Assembly (NCBI RefSeq): GCF_003606385.1
Contig: NZ_CP032514.1
Span: forward strand, 2,480,001-2,544,000
Source: Actinomyces lilanjuaniae
GTDB taxonomy: Bacteria; Actinomycetota; Actinomycetes; Actinomycetales; Actinomycetaceae
Length of the DNA: 64,000 nt
Direction of reading: 5' to 3'
Position numbers and translations under genes: made by a program. Of the stretch, positions 15,696 through 25,613 are shown in pieces. Every line of letters begins with the position of its first letter. The stretch's first letter is position 1. Under the pieces are notes generated by a model. It made no database searches. It worked only from the letters and a program-made list of their open reading frames with translations, and was not told the origin of the DNA.

Positions 15696-16781
15696 TCACA
15701 CGTTGAACCGGAACTCCACCACGTCGCCGTCGGCCATGACGTAGTCCTTGCCCTCCATGCGCACCCGCCCGTGGGCGCGGGCCTCAGCCACCGAGCCGTA
15801 CTCAACCAGCTCGTCATAGGAGACCACCTCGGCCTTGATGAAGCCCCGCTCGAAGTCGGTGTGGATGACGCCAGCCGCCTGGGGTGCCGTAGCTCCCTTG
15901 GGGATGGTCCAGGCGCGCGACTCCTTCTCCCCCGCCGTCAGGTAGGTCTGCAGCCCCAGGGTGTCAAACCCCACCCGCGCCAGCTTGTCCAGGCCTGACT
16001 CCTCCTGACCGCTCTCACGCAGCAGCTCCGCTGCCTCCTGCGGCTCCAGCTCGACAAGCTCGGCCTCGAACTGGGCGTCCAGGAACACCGCCTCCGCTGG
16101 CGCCACCAGCCCGCGCAGCTCGGCCTGGCGCGCCTGGTCGCTCATGCCCTCGTCGTCCATGTTGAAGACGTAGATGAACGGCTTAGTGGTCATGAGCTGG
16201 AAGCTGCGCAGCACGTCGCGGTCCAGCCCGGCCGCCTCTGCCCCGGCCGACAGCAGGCTGCCCTCCCCCAGGACCTCCAGGGCGGCCTTGGCGGTCTCCA
16301 GCACCACGGCCTCGGTCTTCTTGCCCCGGACCTCCTTCTCCAGGCGCGGGAGAGCCTTCTCCAGAGTCTGGATGTCAGCCAGCACGAGCTCGGTGGCGAT
16401 AGTCTCGATGTCGCTGGCAGGGTTGACCTGCCCGTCCACGTGGACCACGTCAGGGTCGGCAAATGCACGGGTCACCAGGCAGATCGCGTCGGCCTCACGG
16501 ATACTGGCCAGGAACTGGTTGCCCAGTCCCTCCCCCTCGCTGGCGCCGCGCACGATCCCGGCGATGTCCACAAAAGAGACGGTGGCGGGCACCACCCGCG
16601 CCGAGCCGAACATCTCGGCCAGCCGGTCCAGGCGCGGGTCCGGCAGCGGCACGACCCCGACGTTGGGGTCGATCGTCGCAAACGGGTAGTTCGCGGCCAG
16701 GACGGTCGCGCGGGTCAGGGCGTTGAACAGGGTGGACTTGCCCACGTTGGGCAGCCCGACGATTCCAATGGTGAGTGCCAC
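15696..16781 (-). CDS. ychF: Redox-regulated ATPase YchF (Obg-family)
   Basis: 361 residues, the usual YchF length. G1 motif GLPNVGKST at residues 9-17, G3 DIAGIVRGAS, G4-like NMDDE (YchF has lost the NKxD that would favour GTP, hence ATP use), and a C-terminal TGS domain ending GRVRMEGKDYVMADGDVVEF. It is a ribosome-associated ATPase that restrains the oxidative-stress response in E. coli. Open frame extends further, but GTG 16781 (MALTIGIVG) is the family start. The ApeA-like gene follows immediately downstream. Confidence 0.95.
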   Translation of the reverse strand: MALTIGIVGLPNVGKSTLFNALTRATVLAANYPFATIDPNVGVVPLPDPRLDRLAEMFGSARVVPATVSFVDIAGIVRGASEGEGLGNQFLASIREADAICLVTRAFADPDVVHVDGQVNPASDIETIATELVLADIQTLEKALPRLEKEVRGKKTEAVVLETAKAALEVLGEGSLLSAGAEAAGLDRDVLRSFQLMTTKPFIYVFNMDDEGMSDQARQAELRGLVAPAEAVFLDAQFEAELVELEPQEAAELLRESGQEESGLDKLARVGFDTLGLQTYLTAGEKESRAWTIPKGATAPQAAGVIHTDFERGFIKAEVVSYDELVEYGSVAEARAHGRVRMEGKDYVMADGDVVEFRFNV

Positions 16782-16980
16782 GCCCCGGAGTCTAGGCCAG
16801 GCCCCACCCCGAGCCACAAACGACCAGCCCCGCCACGTCTGCACACCTTCAGCCGGACCCGCCCCACTCCACCCCGATCTTTCCTGATCCTCGGCCGGGC
16901 CTGGCCTTGTCACGGCACCTACGACGTGCAGCACGGACCAGGACTGAATTCATGTCAGTGACCCGTGGTGCACTATACCC

Positions 16981-18322
16981 ATGACTATCTCTGCCGGGTC
17001 CCTCGTGATCCTCCTGCTCCTGGTCTGCGCCACCAGCCTGGCCCTGGGCTACACCCTGGCCGTGGCCCGCATCTCCGTCCGCCGCTCCCAGCACGACCCC
17101 AGGCAGGACTCCCGGCACGAGGAGACCGCCCGTCTCCAGGTGGAGGCGGCGTCCTGGCGCGCCCGCGCCGAGGAGCTCTCCGCTCGCGCCAGCCTGGCAG
17201 AAGAGCGCGCCGAGCGGGACGGGGCGGTGCTGCGCGCCCTGGCCCCGGTCCGCAGCCAGCTGGAGCAGGTCGGCGCCCGCGTGGAGTCCCTGGAGAAGCA
17301 GCGTGCCCAGCAGCACGCCGCCCTGGCCGAGCAGCTGCGGGAGACCGCTCGTGCCGAGCGGGACCTGCAGCGCACCACGACCTCCCTGGAGGGGGCACTG
17401 CGCTCCCGGTCCGCCCGCGGGATGTGGGGGAGGTCGAGCTGGCACGCATCCTGGAGGCCTCTGGGATGATGCGGCACGTGGACTTTGCCGAGCAGCGCAC
17501 CGTAGGCTCGCTGGTCCAGCAGCGCTCAGGCAGGCCTTCCAGCGCCGACGCCCCTCGTCCCCTTCCCACCTGGAAGGCGCGGAGCTCGCCCGGCCCGACG
17601 TCGTCATCCACCTGCCGGGCGAGGGGTACCTGGCCCTGGACGCCAAGGTACCCATGGACTCCTACCTGGAGGCCGCCAGGCTAGGAACAGCCACCCAGGA
17701 GGAGCAGGACCGCCGCACCGCTCTGCTCACTGCCCATGCCAAGGCCCTGCGCTCCCACGTCGACCAGCTCGCCTCCCGCCGCTACGATCGCGCGCTGGGC
17801 AGCTCGCCTGAGATCGTCGTCCTCTTTGTCCCGGCCGAGCCAGTCCTGGCCGCAGCTTTGGAGACGGACACCTCCCTGATGGAGCATGCCCTGGAGCGCG
17901 GGGTGGCACTGACCTCCCCCGCCTCGCTGCTCGCCCTACTGCGCACCTGTGCCACTGCATGGGCACGCACCGCCGTCAACGACGACGCCCGGGACCTGCT
18001 GGAGCTGGGCCGCACCCTGTACGACCGGCTGAGCACGCTCGCCCGCCACCTGGACGACCTGGGCCGGGCACTGCGTCGTAGCGTCAGCGCGTACAACAAG
18101 ACCGTGGGGTCCCTGGAGAACCGGCTGCTGGTCACCGCCCGGTCCCTGGAAGTCGTGGGAAGTGAGCCGCACTCGCCGACCCCGATCGGTCCCGACGAGG
18201 CCCAGCTCCGCTCCCTGACCGCAGCCGAGCTCTCAGGAGCAGATCAGCAGGAAGAAAGCCAAACGGCAGAAACGTACAGCAGGGAGGTTGAGACCAGAGC
18301 AGACAGGGTCGTAGAAGAGTGA
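16981..18322 (+). pseudogene. rmuC: rmuC, DNA recombination protein, two frameshifts in this sequence
   Basis: The product is spread over three frames. Frame one holds an N-terminal membrane anchor (LVILLLLVCATSLALGYTLA) and a coiled coil; it passes to a second frame within GMWG-EVELARILEASGM (G5 run at 17426-17430) and to a third near CCCC 17551-17554, giving ARPDVVIHLPGEGYLALDAK, the diagnostic RmuC core. Each shift is repaired by one added G or C. RmuC is a PD-(D/E)XK-related protein limiting inversions at short inverted repeats. It is divergent from ychF. The repaired protein would be about 447 residues and looks complete, so sequencing error is likelier than loss. Confidence 0.8.
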
Positions 18323-18363
18323 AGACCACAGCCTCACCCCCCGCCCATCACTACAAGACCGAC

Positions 18364-19948
18364 TCACCGATCACCGCTGCCCGCCTCGACCCTGACCCCG
18401 GATACGTCCACCTGCTCCAGAGGCACCACACGGGACCCGGTTACCAGACGGTGCCCCAGCCAGACCAGGAAGAATACCGGCAGCCCGATGTAGGAGGACA
18501 GCACCCGTACCACCTCCCCTGGAAGACCGCCTCATAGTTCTGCCCCAGGACCACCGCCACGCACAGGGTGAAGGCCACAACCGGCCCAGGGGAAACAACG
18601 GCGCACGGTAGGGCAGGTCAGCCGGATCGTTACCCTGGAGCACGTAGGCGCGCCGGAACCGCAGGTGGCACACGGCGATCCCCAGCCAGACCATGAACCC
18701 GGACAGAGCGGACACGTTGAGCAGCCAGGTGTAGGCCGTGTCCTGCCCCACCACCGCGGTGAGGAATCCTGCGCCACCCACCGCGGCCGTCGCCCCCAGG
18801 GCACGCACCGGCACGCCCCGGCGGTTGACATAGGCAAACCAGACAGGCGCCTGTCCCTGCAGGGCCATGGAGTGCAGCATCCGGGTGGAGGCGTACAAGC
18901 CCGAGTTGCCCGCGCTGAGCACCGCAGTCAGGATCACCGCGTTCATCACCGCTGCTGCCGCAGCGATCCCGGCCCGGGCAAAGACCAGTGTGAACGGCGA
19001 GTAGGACACGTCCTCGGTCCCAGTGCGCAACAAGTTGGGGTCCGTATAGGCCACCAGGGTTCCCACCACCGCGATCGCCCCGATGTAGAACAGCATGATC
19101 CGCCAGAACACGGTGCGGATGGCGCGCGGCACGTCACGGCGCGGGTCACGGGCCTCACCGGCTGCCACTCCCACCAGCTCGGTGCCCTGGAAGGAGAAGC
19201 CGGCGATCATGAACACCGAGACCACCGCCAACGCTCCCCCGTGAAAGGGCGCGTCCCCCACCGTCCAGTTACTCAGCCCCTCGCTGTGGCCCCCGATGAT
19301 CCCCACAATCATGGCCACACCGGCCACGAGGAACACGATGACCGTGACCACCTTGACGGCCGCCAGCCAGAACTCCCCCTCGCCGAAGGCTCGTGCCGAC
19401 AGCGCGTTGAGACCGGTCAGCAGTGCCAGGAACAGCGCCGCCCACACCCAGGAGGGGACACCAGGCAGCCAGTAGGCCATGACGATCCCCGCTGCGACCA
19501 GCTCAGCCGCCACCGTGATAGCCCAGTTGAACCAGTAGTTCCACCCCATCGCGAACCCGAAGGAGGGACTGACAAACCGTGTGGCGTAGGTCTGGAAGGA
19601 GCCTGCCACCGGGACGTGCGCCGCCATCTCCCCCAGGGACTGCATGAGCAGCAGCACCATGAGCCCTACGGCCGCGTAGGCCAGGACGGCGCCCCCTGGC
19701 CCGGCCTGGGACACCGTGGCGCCCGAGGCCACGAACAGTCCCGTACCGATCGCCCCGCCGATGGCGATCATCTGCATGTGGCGGTTGGACAGGCTACGCC
19801 TGAGCCCACTGTCGTCAGGCGCAGGAGACTGGCCGGGAGAGCGGGTGCCAGCAGGGGCTTGGCCGGAAGCGGCCGTCACGGCGTCAGGTGTCTTGGCAGC
19901 GGACTTGTGTGAGGCGGGCGCCGACGTCCCGGGGCGGTGCGACATCAC
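18364..19948 (-). pseudogene. Amino-acid permease (APC superfamily), frameshifted near the 3' end
   Basis: The first 440 codons form a typical AAT-family permease: basic N-terminus, RHMQMIAIGGAIGTGLFVAS, and PGGAVLAYAAVGLMVLLLMQ, with twelve predicted membrane segments. Near 18585 and 18504 the frame shifts twice; adding one G (C on the plus strand) at each gives PVVAFTLCVAVVLGQNYEAV, WYGVLSSYIGLPVFFLVWLG and a normal C-terminus ending at 18364. Unrepaired, an accidental frame stops at 18371. Imported amino acid is unknown; the family covers lysine, aromatic, proline and GABA permeases. It is convergent with rmuC (41-bp gap). Confidence 0.8.
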
Positions 19949-20109
19949 CCAGACAGTAGCACCTGCGCCAGGGCGCTAGCGCCAGCAGCCGCAGATCTTC
20001 GAGAGTCCCAGGGGCACAGGACAGCCCGAGGCCTGGAAGTCGTCTCTGACGACAGGGCCTCCGAGAGGCCCGCAACCCGGGAGACTCTCACCGGCACACC
20101 GCGCCCACT

Positions 20110-20194
20110 AGGCAGAGCACCTACGGGGCACCGTGGTGGTCTACACAGGGGCGGTCATGACCCTGGCACCAGGCAGAGCACCTACGGGGCACCG
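20110..20194. repeat. Two 24-bp direct repeats behind ispH
   Basis: AGGCAGAGCACCTACGGGGC followed by ACCG occurs at 20110-20133 and again at 20171-20194, 61 bp apart, ending 2 bp before the ispH stop codon. The copies are identical and have no strong internal dyad. No further copy was noticed in the window. They may be a 3'-end regulatory repeat or a small local duplication. Confidence 0.7.
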
Positions 20195-20196
20195 GC

Positions 20197-21276
20197 TCAG
20201 CAGGTGTGGTCCGCTACCGGCTGACGGCGCCCGTGCAACGGCTGCCCTCCCGTCGCGCCCGCTGCGGCCTTGAGGTCAGCACGCAGGTTCTTCGGCAGGG
20301 AGAAGGAGATCTTCTCCGTGGCGGTCCGCACCTCCTGCACGTCGGTGAAGCCAAGCTCGGCCAGGCGGTCGATGACCTCGCGCACCAGGATCTCCGGCAC
20401 GGAGGCCCCCGATGTCAGGCCCACGGTCTGGACCCCCTCCAGCCACGCCGGGTCGATCTCCGCGGCGTAGTCGACCCGGTGCGAGGCGGCAGCCCCCGCA
20501 TCCAGAGCCACCTCCTTCAGGCGCACCGAGTTGGAGGAGTTCCCCGAACCCACAACGATCATGAGGTCAACCTGGGGGGCGATCTCCTTGACCGCCGCCT
20601 GCCGGTTCTGAGTGGCGTAGCAGATGTCGTCCCCGGGCGGGTCGGTCAGCGCGGGGAACCGCTCCCGCAGGAGACGTACCGTCTCCATGGTCTCGTCCAC
20701 GCTCAGGGTGGTCTGACTGATCCACACGACCTTCTCCGGGTCGCGGACGGTGACCTGGTCCACCTCGTGGGGACCATTGACCACCTGAATATGGTCGGGC
20801 GCCTCCCCCTGGGTCCCCTCGACCTCCTCGTGGCCGGTGTGCCCCACCAGGATGATGTCGTAGTCGCCCTTGGCGAAGCGCACCGCCTGCTTGTGCACCT
20901 TGGTCACCAGCGGGCAGGTCGCGTCAATGGTGTCCAGGTTTCGGGCCGCCGCCTGCTCGTGCACCGCCGGGGAGACGCCGTGGGCGGAGAAGACCACGCG
21001 CGCGCCCTCAGGCACCTCATCAGTCTCGGAGACGAACACCGCGCCCCTCCGCGACAGGGCCTCTACCACGTACTTGTTGTGGACGATCTCCTTGCGTACG
21101 TAGATGGGTGCGCCGTAGTGCTCCAGGGCCTGCTCGACGGCGTCAACCGCCCGGTCCACCCCGGCACAGTAGCCCCGGGGAGCAGCCAGCAGCACCTTCC
21201 TGCCCTGCTGCCCGGAGCCGGGCCGAGGCGTCTGAGCAGCCACAGCCGGGTCGTTCGTCCCACGTGTCACGGTCAC
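20197..21276 (-). CDS. ispH: 4-Hydroxy-3-methylbut-2-enyl diphosphate reductase
   Basis: 359 residues. Last enzyme of the MEP isoprenoid pathway, an iron-sulfur protein that makes IPP and DMAPP. The three cluster cysteines are in [11 protein letters not shown] (C37), [11 protein letters not shown] and [27 protein letters not shown] and [11 protein letters not shown] are the diphosphate-binding blocks. GTG 21276 is chosen; the frame remains open to 21375 but that would run into xseA's promoter region and add a non-family extension. It is divergent from xseA. Confidence 0.95.
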   Translation of the reverse strand: MTVTRGTNDPAVAAQTPRPGSGQQGRKVLLAAPRGYCAGVDRAVDAVEQALEHYGAPIYVRKEIVHNKYVVEALSRRGAVFVSETDEVPEGARVVFSAHGVSPAVHEQAAARNLDTIDATCPLVTKVHKQAVRFAKGDYDIILVGHTGHEEVEGTQGEAPDHIQVVNGPHEVDQVTVRDPEKVVWISQTTLSVDETMETVRLLRERFPALTDPPGDDICYATQNRQAAVKEIAPQVDLMIVVGSGNSSNSVRLKEVALDAGAAASHRVDYAAEIDPAWLEGVQTVGLTSGASVPEILVREVIDRLAELGFTDVQEVRTATEKISFSLPKNLRADLKAAAGATGGQPLHGRRQPVADHTC

Positions 21277-21280
21277 GTCC

Positions 21281-21349
21281 CCACTGTGCCACAGGGCCAC
21301 CCACAGGTGCAGTGACAGACGTGGCACAGTGACGGACGTGGCACAGTGG
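21281..21349. promoter_or_regulatory. ispH-xseA divergent control region with repeats
   Basis: The 69-bp spacer contains CCACTGTGCCAC (21281-21292) and its exact reverse complement GTGGCACAGTGG (21338-21349), with a third near-copy GTGGCACAGTGA (21321-21332) and a direct repeat GACGTGGCACAGTG at 21318 and 21335. The last copy overlaps the xseA start. Shared operator or promoter function is likely but no consensus promoter is visible. Confidence 0.5.
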
Positions 21350-22785
21350 GGCACGTGACGTCTCACCCTCCTCACCCGCCGTCCAGCGGCCCCACCGCCT
21401 CAGGCCCCGCCTCGGCGCCTACTCAGCCTGCCAGCCCCTCCGGCCGGGCCGACTCCCTCAGCCCCTCCGGCCGGGCCGGCCTAGCCACAGGGGCGCGCGA
21501 GCTGGCGCCCCGCGCCAACCTCACCACTGCGGACAACCCGTGGCCGCTGCGGCTGCTGTCGTCCAAGATCGAGGAGTACGTCTCCCGCATGACCGAGGTG
21601 TGGGTGGAGGGCCAGGTGGTCCAGCTCTCCCGCCGCCCCGGAGCACGGATGGTCTTCCTCACCCTGCGTGACACCGACGCCGACGCCTCCATGTCAGTGT
21701 CGATGTACGCCCGCGCTCTGGACGCCGTCCTGGCCCGTAGCGGCGCCCAGCTCTCCGAGGGCGCCCGCGTGGTGGTCCACGCCCGGCCGGTCTTCTGGAC
21801 CAAGCGTGGTTCCCTGCAGCTCCAGGCCGATGACGTCCGCCCCGTGGGGGTGGGCGACCTCCTGGCACGCATTGAGCAGCTGCGCCGACTCCTGGCCGCC
21901 GAGGGCCTTTTTGACGCCGAGCGCAAGCAGCCCCTGCCGTTCCTGCCCCGCCGGGTGGGCCTGGTGTGCGGGCGGGCCGCCAAGGCTAGGGACGACGTCC
22001 TGGTCAACTCCCGGCTGCGCTGGCCTGGTCTTCCCTTCGAGGTCCGTGAGGTCGCCGTCCAGGGCAGCCAGGCCGTGCCTGAGGTCACCCGGGCCCTGCG
22101 CGAGCTCGATGCTGTAGAGGACGTTGACGTCATCGTCGTCGCCCGCGGCGGCGGGGCTGTGGAGGACCTTCTGCCCTTCTCCGACGAGGGCCTGGTACGT
22201 GCCGCCGCCGCCTGCCGTACCCCGTTGGTCTCCGCGATCGGCCACGAGACCGACTGCCCCCTGCTGGACCTCGTGGCCGACTACCGAGCCTCTACCCCCA
22301 CCGACGCCGCCCGGCGGATCGTACCCGACCTGTCCCAGGAGACTTCCGGCCTGGACTCGGCCCGTGAGCGCCTGCGCTCCCTGATGACCACGCGCCTGGA
22401 CGCCGAGCAGACCGCCCTGGACCAGCTGCGTGCCCGCCCGGTGCTGGCTGAGCCCACCTCGATCGTCAGCGTCCGCCTGAGCGAGCTGGACCAGGCCCGC
22501 GACCGGCTGCGTCGTGCGCTGAGCCACCACCTGTCCCTGGCGGCGGCGGACCTGCGGGCCGAGCACGCCCGCCTGACCGCCCTGTCCCCCCAGGGCGTGC
22601 TGGAGCGCGGCTACGCGATCCTGCGCACCCCAGGGGGCACGGTCATCACCGGCGCCGAGGACATCAAGAAGGGCGACCTCATTGAAGGCATCCTCGCACG
22701 CGGCCGCATGGTGGCCCAGGTCGTCGGGGCGACCAGGCCAGTCGGCAGCCCCGGGACCACCGGGAGCAATGGCGAGGAGGAGTGA
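21346..22785 (+). CDS. xseA: Exodeoxyribonuclease VII large subunit
   Basis: 479 residues. An N-terminal Pro/Ser/Ala-rich extension of about 55 residues precedes the OB-fold ([20 protein letters not shown]), then the catalytic domain with [39 protein letters not shown] and [20 protein letters not shown], and a helical C-terminus with [10 protein letters not shown]. With XseB it degrades single-stranded DNA to oligonucleotides in repair. The start is GTG at 21346 or 21355. xseB follows after 93 bp. Confidence 0.95.
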   Translation: MGHVTSHPPHPPSSGPTASGPASAPTQPASPSGRADSLSPSGRAGLATGARELAPRANLTTADNPWPLRLLSSKIEEYVSRMTEVWVEGQVVQLSRRPGARMVFLTLRDTDADASMSVSMYARALDAVLARSGAQLSEGARVVVHARPVFWTKRGSLQLQADDVRPVGVGDLLARIEQLRRLLAAEGLFDAERKQPLPFLPRRVGLVCGRAAKARDDVLVNSRLRWPGLPFEVREVAVQGSQAVPEVTRALRELDAVEDVDVIVVARGGGAVEDLLPFSDEGLVRAAAACRTPLVSAIGHETDCPLLDLVADYRASTPTDAARRIVPDLSQETSGLDSARERLRSLMTTRLDAEQTALDQLRARPVLAEPTSIVSVRLSELDQARDRLRRALSHHLSLAAADLRAEHARLTALSPQGVLERGYAILRTPGGTVITGAEDIKKGDLIEGILARGRMVAQVVGATRPVGSPGTTGSNGEEE

Positions 22786-22878
22786 GCCGCGCAGCGAACT
22801 GGTCAGATAGGGAAGGCAGACAGCGGGAACTACAGGAACCGGGCTGGCCACCTGCCGTGACGTGCGACAATCGGGGGC

Positions 22879-23223
22879 GTGAGCACTGAGCCGTCTTCCA
22901 CGTCACCCTCCCAGACCAGGGGAGCCTCCGACCCGTCGCCGCAGTACGACCAGGCCGACAACCTGTCTGGTGGCACGCCTGATGACCTGCCCAGCGATGT
23001 CGCCACCCTGACCTATGAGCAGGCCCGGGAGGAGCTGGTCGCCGTCGTCGGCCGTCTTGAGGCGGGCTCGGTACCGCTGGAGGACTCCCTGGCCCTGTGG
23101 GAACGGGGCGAGGCCCTGGCCCAGCGGTGCCAGGCCTGGCTGGACCAGGCTCGCGCCCGGCTGGCCGCCGTGGACAACCGCGCAGCCAGCACACACGAGG
23201 GCGTCTCCGAGCCTCCGCAGTGA
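22879..23223 (+). CDS. xseB: Exodeoxyribonuclease VII small subunit
   Basis: 114 residues. The core TYEQAREELVAVVGRLEAGS then PLEDSLALWERGEALAQRCQ is diagnostic for XseB; flanking ends are low-complexity. It stacks in several copies along the XseA helices to form the nuclease. GTG 22879 start. It lies downstream of xseA in the same direction, as is usual in actinobacteria. Confidence 0.95.
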   Translation: MSTEPSSTSPSQTRGASDPSPQYDQADNLSGGTPDDLPSDVATLTYEQAREELVAVVGRLEAGSVPLEDSLALWERGEALAQRCQAWLDQARARLAAVDNRAASTHEGVSEPPQ

Positions 23224-23420
23224 CCTGCGACTCCGAGGCTGCATCGCTGCACCGGCTGCCATGCCGCCAGCCGTCCTGCCAGCCGCGCCCTCACAGCACC
23301 AGCCACCAGCCCAAACCGGAGCGGCCAAGACACCCCGTCGGGACGACGATGTCGCTAGGCTGTGCCTACCTGCCCGCCACGACGCACCATCGAACCCCGG
23401 TCCAGCACGAAGGAGTCAGC

Positions 23421-24363
23421 ATGACCGCCCCGGCCGCCAAGGAACCGCCCTGTCTATCGGAGAGGCACTGGTCGACGTTGTTATCCACCCCGGGCAGGAG
23501 CCCGTGGACATCCCCGGAGGGTCTCCGGCCAACGTCGCCCTGGGACTGGCCCGGTTAGGCCGTGACACCGAGCTGACCTGCTGGATCGGCACCGACGAAC
23601 GCGGCCAGGCAGTGCGCTCCCACCTGGAGGCTGCTGGCGTCCGTCTGAGCGCAGGGGCTGACGGCGCGGCCCGTACCTCCACGGCCCAGGCCACCATCGG
23701 GGAGGACCGGGCCGCCACCTACGTCTTTGACCTGGACTGGAACCCGCCCTATCCCTCCCGCCCGAAGGGGCCGAGCCTCCCCTCCTGGTCCACACCGGGT
23801 CGATCGCCGCCGTGCTGGAGCCGGGACGCTCCACCGTGGAGCAAGTGCTGCGCGACTACCGTGCCACCTCCACCATCGCCTACGACCCCAACGCCCGCCC
23901 CCAGCTCATGGGCAGCCCCGAGCACGCCCGCACGATCGTCGAGCGCATCGTCGCTCTCGCCGACCTGGTCAAGTGCTCCGACGAGGACATCGCCTGGTTC
24001 TACGGCCCCGATGCCGACATGGAGGAGGTGCTGCGCCGCTGGCTGGACCTGGGGGCCGCCGTGGTCGTCGTGACCCGTGGCAAGAAGGGAGCGCTGGCGC
24101 TGACTGGCTCCGGTCTGCGTGTGGAGGTACCTGCCGATCCTGACGTCGTCGTCGCTGACACTGTGGGGGCCGGCGACTCCTTCATGGGTGGCCTGGAGGA
24201 CGCCCTGTGGAGCGAGGACCTGGTGGGGGCCGACCGACGCGAGGCCCTGCGAGCCGTGGACGAGGCTGCGCTGGAGAGGATCGTGCGTCACGCCGCCCGG
24301 ATCGCCGATATCACGGTCGCGCGTCCCGGCGCCAACCCTCCCACCCGGGCCGAGCTGGGCTGA
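23421..24363 (+). pseudogene. PfkB-family sugar kinase (fructokinase-like), two frameshifts in this sequence
   Basis: Starting at ATG 23421, one missing base at GG 23441-23442 hides LSIGEALVDVVIHPG, and a second near 23752-23763 separates ATYVFDLDWNPP from EPPLLVHTGSIAAVLEPGRS. Repaired, it is a PfkB kinase with PGGSPANVALGLARLGRD near the N-terminus and the catalytic DTVGAGDSFMGG near the C-terminus (Asp base). The pattern fits fructokinase-type members, but the sugar is uncertain. It is convergent with the Mrr gene through a long-stemmed hairpin. Confidence 0.75.
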
Positions 24364-24423
24364 GGGGCCGCCCCTCACAGCAGAGACGGGGCACGGAGGC
24401 GGGAGCGGGCAGCCGTCCTGCGG

Positions 24424-24497
24424 CCCGGGTGCCCTGCGCTCCCGAGCTCGGCCGGAGCCCGGACTGGACAGACAGCCCTGAGACCAGGGCACCCGGG
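24424..24497. terminator. Hairpin between convergent kinase and Mrr genes
   Basis: Perfect 13-bp arms CCCGGGTGCCCTG (24424-24436) and CAGGGCACCCGGG (24485-24497) enclose a 48-nt loop and end 1 bp before the Mrr gene's 3' end. Suited to terminate transcription from both sides, though without a T tract. Confidence 0.55.
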
Positions 24498-24498
24498 G

Positions 24499-25491
24499 CT
24501 AGGCGAAGAACTCCTCGTCCACCTCCAGGAGCCGGAGGGTCTCGTAGGGCCTGACCCCGACGCCGTAACACATCATCAGCGAGGCCAGGGCCTCGCCGTC
24601 AACCAGCAGGACACGGCTGGTGGCCCGCTGCGCGTGCGTCCACGCCTCCGCTGTCAGACGCCCGGTGGTGACGAACATTCCTTGCACCAGTCCCCGTCGC
24701 TGGACCTCTCGGACGAAGGCCTGAACGACGGGACGGCCCGTCGGCATCCCCATGGGGGCAAGACGCTTGGCCTGCAGGTAGATGCGGCTCAGCCCGAGCG
24801 GGTCATCGTCGATCACGGCCTCGACACCCCCGTCCTGGGTAAGCTCCAGCAGCGGCCTGCGCCCCTGCACGCCGTACCCCATAGCCTCCAGGAGCGTCAG
24901 CAGTGTCGTCCCAAACGCCTCCAGGTCCTGGGCATGAAGCCGCTGGAGCAGCTCGGTCGTCACCGTCTCCCGGAGACGTTCCAGCCCGTCACCAATCTGG
25001 TGCACCGCAGCAACCGTGGTCGTGCGTCCACCGGGCTCCTCGACGAGCGGGCGGGCTCGCTCGTGCCTGCCCGCCGAGCGCCGCCTGGTCGCGGCGTAGT
25101 CAGCCAGCTCCTCCACCTCCGCCTGGGTGAGGCCGTCAGGAAACTCGGCCAGGATCTGGCGTCCGGTCTCAGTGATGCGGTACTGGCCGCGCGAGGGCCG
25201 CTCGACAGCATCGGCGCGAGCCAGGTGGGCCACGGCCAGGGACACGCGTCCGTCACTGGCACTGTGCCCCGACAGTGCCGCAGCAGGCGCCTGAAGGTGA
25301 CGCGCCAAGTCCTCACCAGTGAGAACCTGGCGCAGGACCCTCAGCTGCTGCACCCTGCCGTCGTTGAGCAGGCGCAGGAGAGGAACCAGAAACTGCTCCC
25401 ACGTGGGCTGGGCATCCTGCTGTGCCGTATCGGCCGTCTCAGCCTGGATCGCTCGTGTTCCGTCGTCCTCGGGCAGGGCTGCGATGACCAT
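24499..25491 (-). CDS. Mrr-type restriction endonuclease
   Basis: 330 residues. An N-terminal winged-helix Mrr_N-like part (near 80-125: DGRVSLAVAHLARADAVE, GQYRITETGRQILAEF) precedes a Mrr catalytic domain: EAFGTTLLTLLEAMGYG, then TQDGGVEAVIDDDPLGLSRI and YLQAKRLAP. Candidate catalytic residues are D220/E224 and Q240-x-K242. Classical Mrr has GDGGIDGVI; here QDGGVEAVI, so the second acid is E rather than D. Mrr enzymes cut methylated foreign DNA; no partner methylase is nearby, as expected for a type IV enzyme. Confidence 0.8.
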   Translation of the reverse strand: MVIAALPEDDGTRAIQAETADTAQQDAQPTWEQFLVPLLRLLNDGRVQQLRVLRQVLTGEDLARHLQAPAAALSGHSASDGRVSLAVAHLARADAVERPSRGQYRITETGRQILAEFPDGLTQAEVEELADYAATRRRSAGRHERARPLVEEPGGRTTTVAAVHQIGDGLERLRETVTTELLQRLHAQDLEAFGTTLLTLLEAMGYGVQGRRPLLELTQDGGVEAVIDDDPLGLSRIYLQAKRLAPMGMPTGRPVVQAFVREVQRRGLVQGMFVTTGRLTAEAWTHAQRATSRVLLVDGEALASLMMCYGVGVRPYETLRLLEVDEEFFA

Positions 25492-25613
25492 GGCCAGAGT
25501 CTAAGGGCGCCCGGAAGCACTGGCAGGCAAGGTCGACGGGCTTACGACACGGGCACGGCCCACCGTGCCATCCCCGTCACGACAGCGCCGGAGCCCGCAG
25601 CAGCCCCGCCGCC

